Assembly (NCBI GenBank): GCA_030765325.1
Contig: JAVCCT010000234.1
Coordinates: forward strand, 1 to 9,758
From: Candidatus Stygibacter frigidus
GTDB lineage: Bacteria; Cloacimonadota; Cloacimonadia; Cloacimonadales; TCS61
DNA length: 9,758 nt
Reading direction: 5' to 3'
Of the stretch, positions 6,918 through 9,758 are shown in pieces. Positions within the stretch are counted from its first letter, which is position 1; every line of letters starts with the position of its first letter. Under the pieces are notes generated by a model that had not been told where the DNA came from, ran no database searches, and saw nothing but the letters and a program-made list of their open reading frames with translations. The position numbers were made by a program, and so were the translations under genes.

Positions 6918-8444
6918 ATGGCTGATATAATTAAAATCCAGGAAATAGGACGAGAATTGGCATCTATATCTACAGAATATTCTCGGAAGAACTGGGTTAA
7001 ATTTACTACTGGATATGATTTTGGAATTAAAGATGCTTATCTTAAGATGCTGAAAGTATTGAAGGATAAAGATAATTATAAGGTGATCCTTGAACATCAG
7101 GAAAAAGAATTAAGCACTGATGATAGGCGGAGAGTGGAACTACTTGCGAAGAGATTTAAGAATTATCATTTATCTCCTGAGTTGAATAAACTAAGCGAGC
7201 AAATGGAGCAAAAGACAACTGAGCTTTCACAGATATTGAATACTCATCGGAACAAAGTAGGGGGCAGGGAGATAACTTCGATTGAAATAGCCCAGATAGT
7301 TCAACAGAGTGATGATGAGGAATTACGAAAAGAGGCTTTTTTATCTCGAACTGCTGTGAATAAACCTTTGGTGGATGGTGGATTTATAGAACTTCTGAAT
7401 ATGCGCAAGGAATATGCACAGCTCTATGGAGCTGATAATTATGTGGATTATGCCCTGGAACAAAGAGAGCTTGACCCTGCTATCTTCCAATCATGGCAAA
7501 AGGAACTTAAAGAGCAATTGCCGCACATCAAAAAGGTGCAAAGTGAATTTGCCCGGAAGTTTCTGAATAAAAGTGAACTGATGCCCTGGGATGGGGCTTA
7601 TCTATCTGGAAAAATAGCACCGGAACTCAAGAAAGAAGTGGATATGGCTGGATTTTATGAACCAATAAGGAAGCTATATGACAGATTTGGTATTAATATC
7701 AGTGGAGATAATACAACTTATGATGTATTCCCGCGCAAGAACAAATCTGAATGGGGCTATAATTTCCCAATCCAGGCTGGAGTGGAATCGAGAATACTGG
7801 CAAATGTGAAAAACCGGTACATCGAATTTGGTGTACTGCTGCATGAGACTGGTCATGCTATGCATTATGCCAGGCTTGATAAAGATGATGTGCTGATGAA
7901 TTATGGAGTGAGTGGAATTATTTCAGAAGGGTTAGCGAATTTATTTGGTGGATTTTTATATGATGAGATATTCTTTAAGGATTTCTTTGCTGATGATATT
8001 GAAAAGGCAAGAAAGCACCTGGGAGAGATAAAGAAATGGCAAAAAGTAAATAGATTGGCAGCCATAGAAAATATCTTATTTGATCAAGCTCTTTATTTGA
8101 ATCCGATCAGTAGTATTGATGACATCAAGGAGTTGAAATGGAAAATGTATTCTGAGCTGCTGGGAAAGAAACCTTATGCAGAAGAGCCACTCTGGGGGTT
8201 TCTCATCCATCATACTACACACCCCATATATATGCATAATTACCTTATGGGAGATGTTACTGGAGCCATGCTCAAGCGGGTATTCTGTGAAAAACATCAG
8301 ATCAAAACTGTTTTGGAAAATACAAAAGAATTTGGTAAATTTGTAATCGATCAGGTTATAAAACCTTCCGGTCGGTACCCTTATGCAAAGCTTTTCAGGC
8401 GCATTAGCGGTAAAGAATTCACATTGGAATATCTTAAAATTTAA
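6918..8444 (+). CDS. M3-family zinc metallopeptidase (oligopeptidase)
   Basis: A 508-residue cytosolic zinc peptidase of the gluzincin M3 (thimet oligopeptidase/PepF) type, which degrades short peptides. The zinc motif is HETGH at 309-313, preceded by EFGVLL, and the third ligand is Glu337 in IISEGLANLF. The C-terminal HHTTHPIYMHNYLMGDV (431-447) holds the His and Tyr residues that bind substrate in this clan. The N-terminal part is helical (ELSQILNTHRNKVGG at 102-116, DDEELRKEAF at 132-141), as in M3 and related M2 enzymes. At 508 residues it is shorter than typical PepF (about 600) but keeps the whole catalytic domain. No signal peptide is seen. AAGGGGAG (6907-6914) precedes the ATG. AlaX follows after 17 bases, so the two are probably co-transcribed. 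A carboxydipeptidase-like relative is a possible alternative. Confidence 0.87.
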   Translation: MADIIKIQEIGRELASISTEYSRKNWVKFTTGYDFGIKDAYLKMLKVLKDKDNYKVILEHQEKELSTDDRRRVELLAKRFKNYHLSPELNKLSEQMEQKTTELSQILNTHRNKVGGREITSIEIAQIVQQSDDEELRKEAFLSRTAVNKPLVDGGFIELLNMRKEYAQLYGADNYVDYALEQRELDPAIFQSWQKELKEQLPHIKKVQSEFARKFLNKSELMPWDGAYLSGKIAPELKKEVDMAGFYEPIRKLYDRFGINISGDNTTYDVFPRKNKSEWGYNFPIQAGVESRILANVKNRYIEFGVLLHETGHAMHYARLDKDDVLMNYGVSGIISEGLANLFGGFLYDEIFFKDFFADDIEKARKHLGEIKKWQKVNRLAAIENILFDQALYLNPISSIDDIKELKWKMYSELLGKKPYAEEPLWGFLIHHTTHPIYMHNYLMGDVTGAMLKRVFCEKHQIKTVLENTKEFGKFVIDQVIKPSGRYPYAKLFRRISGKEFTLEYLKI

Positions 8445-8450
8445 TAATTT

Positions 8451-8456
8451 AAGGAG
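8451..8456 (+). promoter_or_regulatory. Ribosome binding site AAGGAG for AlaX
   Basis: AAGGAG lies 5 bases before the ATG at 8462 and 6 bases after the M3 peptidase stop. This places AlaX as the second gene of the transcript and supports the chosen start. Confidence 0.7.
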
Positions 8457-8461
8457 TTATA

Positions 8462-9175
8462 ATGACACAGCAATTGTATTTAGAAGATAGTTATTTAAAA
8501 GAGTTTTCAGCTAAAGTGCTGGAAATCGATATTGATCAGAAGGCGATTGTGCTTTCTGCAACAGCTTTTTATCCGACCGGAGGTGGACAGCCCTGCGATT
8601 TTGGGACAATAAGTTTTAAAGGCAAATTGAGTAACGTGATAAAAGTGAAAAAGGTTGAAGGTAAAATCTTTCATTTCATAGAAGGTGAACTTCCACGGGT
8701 AGGGGAGATGATCAACGGAGTAATTAACTGGGAGAGACGATATCAATTGATGCGCACTCATACAGCGATGCATGCCATGAGTGCTATTGCCTGGCGTGAT
8801 TATCAAGCTCAGGTAACCGGTGGTAATATGGAGCTACTTTCCGGACGTCTGGATTTTGAATTTGAGAATTTCAATTCTGAATTAGTTAATGTAATCGAAG
8901 AAAAGGTGAACATTGAGATCAAGAAAGGACTGGCTGTCACTTCAAAGATATTACCAAGGGCAGAAGCGGAAAAGATACCTGATCTGATCAGGACAAAAAT
9001 TAATTTATTACCAGCTTCTTTGACTGAGATCAGAGTAGTTAGCATAGCAGGTCTTGATCAACAGGCAGATGGCGGTACACATGTAGCCGATACCTCTGAA
9101 ATAGGTACTATAAAAGTAACTGGTTATAAAAGTAAAGGAAGAATCAACAAAAGGATTAAGATAGCTGTTATCTAA
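8462..9175 (+). CDS. alaX: AlaX-type alanyl-tRNA editing hydrolase
   Basis: A 237-residue free-standing trans-editing protein that hydrolyses mischarged Ser- or Gly-tRNA(Ala), related to the editing domain of alanyl-tRNA synthetase. The N-terminal beta-barrel part has the conserved FYPTGGGQPCDFG (36-48). The editing domain has the zinc-site histidines His100 and His104 in RTHTAMHAM and His207 in QADGGTHVADTSEIG. The fourth zinc position, usually Cys in CGGTH, is Asp203 here (DGGTH). The length fits the medium AlaX-M class. The tail (221-237) is basic, as is common for tRNA binding. It is the last gene of the unit with the M3 peptidase. After the stop there are only weak AT-rich dyads and no convincing terminator. 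The family assignment is firm; the specificity (Ser or Gly) is inferred. Confidence 0.88.
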   Translation: MTQQLYLEDSYLKEFSAKVLEIDIDQKAIVLSATAFYPTGGGQPCDFGTISFKGKLSNVIKVKKVEGKIFHFIEGELPRVGEMINGVINWERRYQLMRTHTAMHAMSAIAWRDYQAQVTGGNMELLSGRLDFEFENFNSELVNVIEEKVNIEIKKGLAVTSKILPRAEAEKIPDLIRTKINLLPASLTEIRVVSIAGLDQQADGGTHVADTSEIGTIKVTGYKSKGRINKRIKIAVI

Positions 9176-9280
9176 TAACTAATATTTCCGACTTGCTGTA
9201 AATAACTATAATATATGCAATTATCTCGTAGTTTAAAATCATCGATTTCATAATATCCTATGTAACAGCGAGATACGGCA

Positions 9281-9520
9281 TTAAGCAATTTCCCTTTTTG
9301 CCTGTTTAGCAGCTCCATAAACCTTATTGCGATAAAAACCTCTTTCCACAAAAAAAGTCAAAGCAGGATCGTTTTCGGATGAGATTCTCTGCATCTGTAA
9401 TTTCTTCACACCTATCTGCCCAAACTTATGATTAAGTGTCCATAATACTATATAAAATAAGACTATACAATTATGTAACAAATTGTGGCAAAAACGTAAC
9501 AGCCTATTTGTATAATTCAT
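9281..9520 (-). pseudogene. Possible 3' remnant of an unrecognised gene
   Basis: This 79-codon frame is protein-like only in its last 45 or so codons (9281 to about 9424), which contain VKKLQMQRISSENDPA, FVERGFYRNKVYGA and end KQAKREIA. The first 32 codons run through the low-complexity AT-rich repeat region and one arm of an inverted repeat, and the ATG at 9520 has only a weak TAGG upstream. I therefore suspect the end of a gene whose 5' part was lost, or a chance frame. I do not recognise the family. No signal peptide, metal site or catalytic motif is visible. Confidence 0.25.
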
Positions 9521-9554
9521 ATAGTTATAACCTATACCTGTTACGTTTTTTGCC
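9487..9554. repeat. Inverted repeat with 16-17 base arms
   Basis: GGCAAAAACGTAACAG at 9487-9502 is the reverse complement of 9538-9554 except for one extra A/T in the homopolymer. The 35-base loop is very AT-rich and contains GTTATAAC (9524-9531). Each arm carries one GTAAC motif of the cluster described below. It could be a protein-binding site, a cruciform or the end of a small mobile element. Confidence 0.6.
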
Positions 9555-9563
9555 CTTTTTCCA

Positions 9564-9574
9564 ATATATATATA
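9564..9574. repeat. Short AT dinucleotide run
   Basis: An alternating AT tract flanked by T-tracts on both sides (9555-9560 and 9578-9583). It is a likely flexible or easily melted segment inside the repeat region, and nothing more can be said of it. Confidence 0.5.
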
Positions 9575-9669
9575 CCTTTTTTTAACTTTTATTTCAAAAT
9601 GAAGATCCAGTATTGTAACCAGTCATTTAAGAGTGTTTCAACCCAAATGGGAGCTTTAAATTGAGAACT

Positions 9670-9713
9670 GTTACCAAATGTTACCAAATGTTACCAAAAT
9701 GTTACCTCGTAAC
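9670..9713. repeat. GTTACC direct repeats (iteron-like)
   Basis: GTTACCAAAT occurs at 9670-9679 and 9680-9689, then GTTACCAAAAT at 9690-9700 and GTTACC at 9701-9706, followed by the inverted form CGTAAC at 9708-9713. The 10-, 10- and 11-base periods keep the motif on one face of the helix, as expected for cooperative protein binding. The units are too short and have no spacers, so this is not a CRISPR array. Confidence 0.75.
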
Positions 9714-9736
9714 TATAAGATATTATGATAGTTACA

Positions 9737-9756
9737 GCAAAAAGTAACATTTTTGC
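9737..9756. repeat. Short hairpin GCAAAAA-GTAACA-TTTTTGC
   Basis: A 7-base inverted repeat surrounds a central GTAACA. Its sequence echoes the arms at 9487-9502 and 9538-9554 (GCAAAAA beside GTAAC). It ends two bases before the window edge and may be part of a larger structure. Confidence 0.55.
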
Positions 9757-9758
9757 CC

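Noticed and set aside
9165..9182. Hairpin terminator over the AlaX stop
   Set aside because: The possible stems (AGATA/TATCT and GTTAT/ATAAC) are 5 bases long, AT-only or nearly so, and mutually exclusive.
9207..9212. TATAAT box after AlaX
   Set aside because: No -35 element at acceptable spacing and no gene starts downstream on the + strand, so it is probably chance in AT-rich DNA.
9670..9706. CRISPR-like direct repeats
   Set aside because: The 10-11 base units are contiguous, with no spacers and no cas genes nearby.

Overview
The window looks like chromosomal sequence from an AT-rich bacterium of the Fibrobacteres-Chlorobi-Bacteroidetes (FCB) superphylum, most likely Candidatus Cloacimonadota or a close relative. 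This is an inference. It rests on a large multidomain exoprotein ending in a NYPNPFNP-type carboxy-terminal sorting/FlgD-like domain, on diderm envelope proteins (a LytM lipoprotein and a ChaN-like protein), and on strong GGAGG-type ribosome binding sites. No 16S or other universal marker is present, so the assignment is not firm.

Layout. Bases 1-83 form a long imperfect hairpin cut by the window edge. A secreted papain-family (C1A) protease runs from 230 to 2707 on +, behind a TTGACA promoter, and ends at a hairpin terminator at 2723-2770. Facing it on - is a two-gene unit: an M23/LytM endopeptidase lipoprotein (4695-3250) followed after 19 bases by a GNAT acetyltransferase (3230-2760). Diverging from it on + is a ChaN/Tiki-like secreted protein (4865-5731), followed after 12 bases by an 81-residue protein with a possible winged-helix fold (5744-5989). 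A class I SAM-dependent methyltransferase (6734-6018) lies on -. From 6768 on, the + strand carries a 46-codon zinc-ribbon reading frame with no normal start codon, an M3-type metallopeptidase (6918-8444) and an AlaX-type alanyl-tRNA editing hydrolase (8462-9175). The last 583 bases hold no convincing intact gene. They contain a possible 3' gene remnant on - and a dense cluster of GTTAC/GTAAC motifs, including helical-turn-spaced direct repeats and inverted repeats.

How the parts relate. Envelope and secretion functions dominate the left half: an exported protease, a peptidoglycan hydrolase and a possible haem or cofactor-binding exoprotein. The right half is cytosolic housekeeping: peptide breakdown, tRNA proofreading and methylation. 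The gene set is ordinary and I see no defence or CRISPR system. The least explained parts are the start-less zinc-ribbon frame at 6768-6908, the palindrome over the methyltransferase promoter at 6746-6762, and the GTTAC repeat region at 9475-9758, which runs to the end of the window and may belong to whatever lies beyond it.
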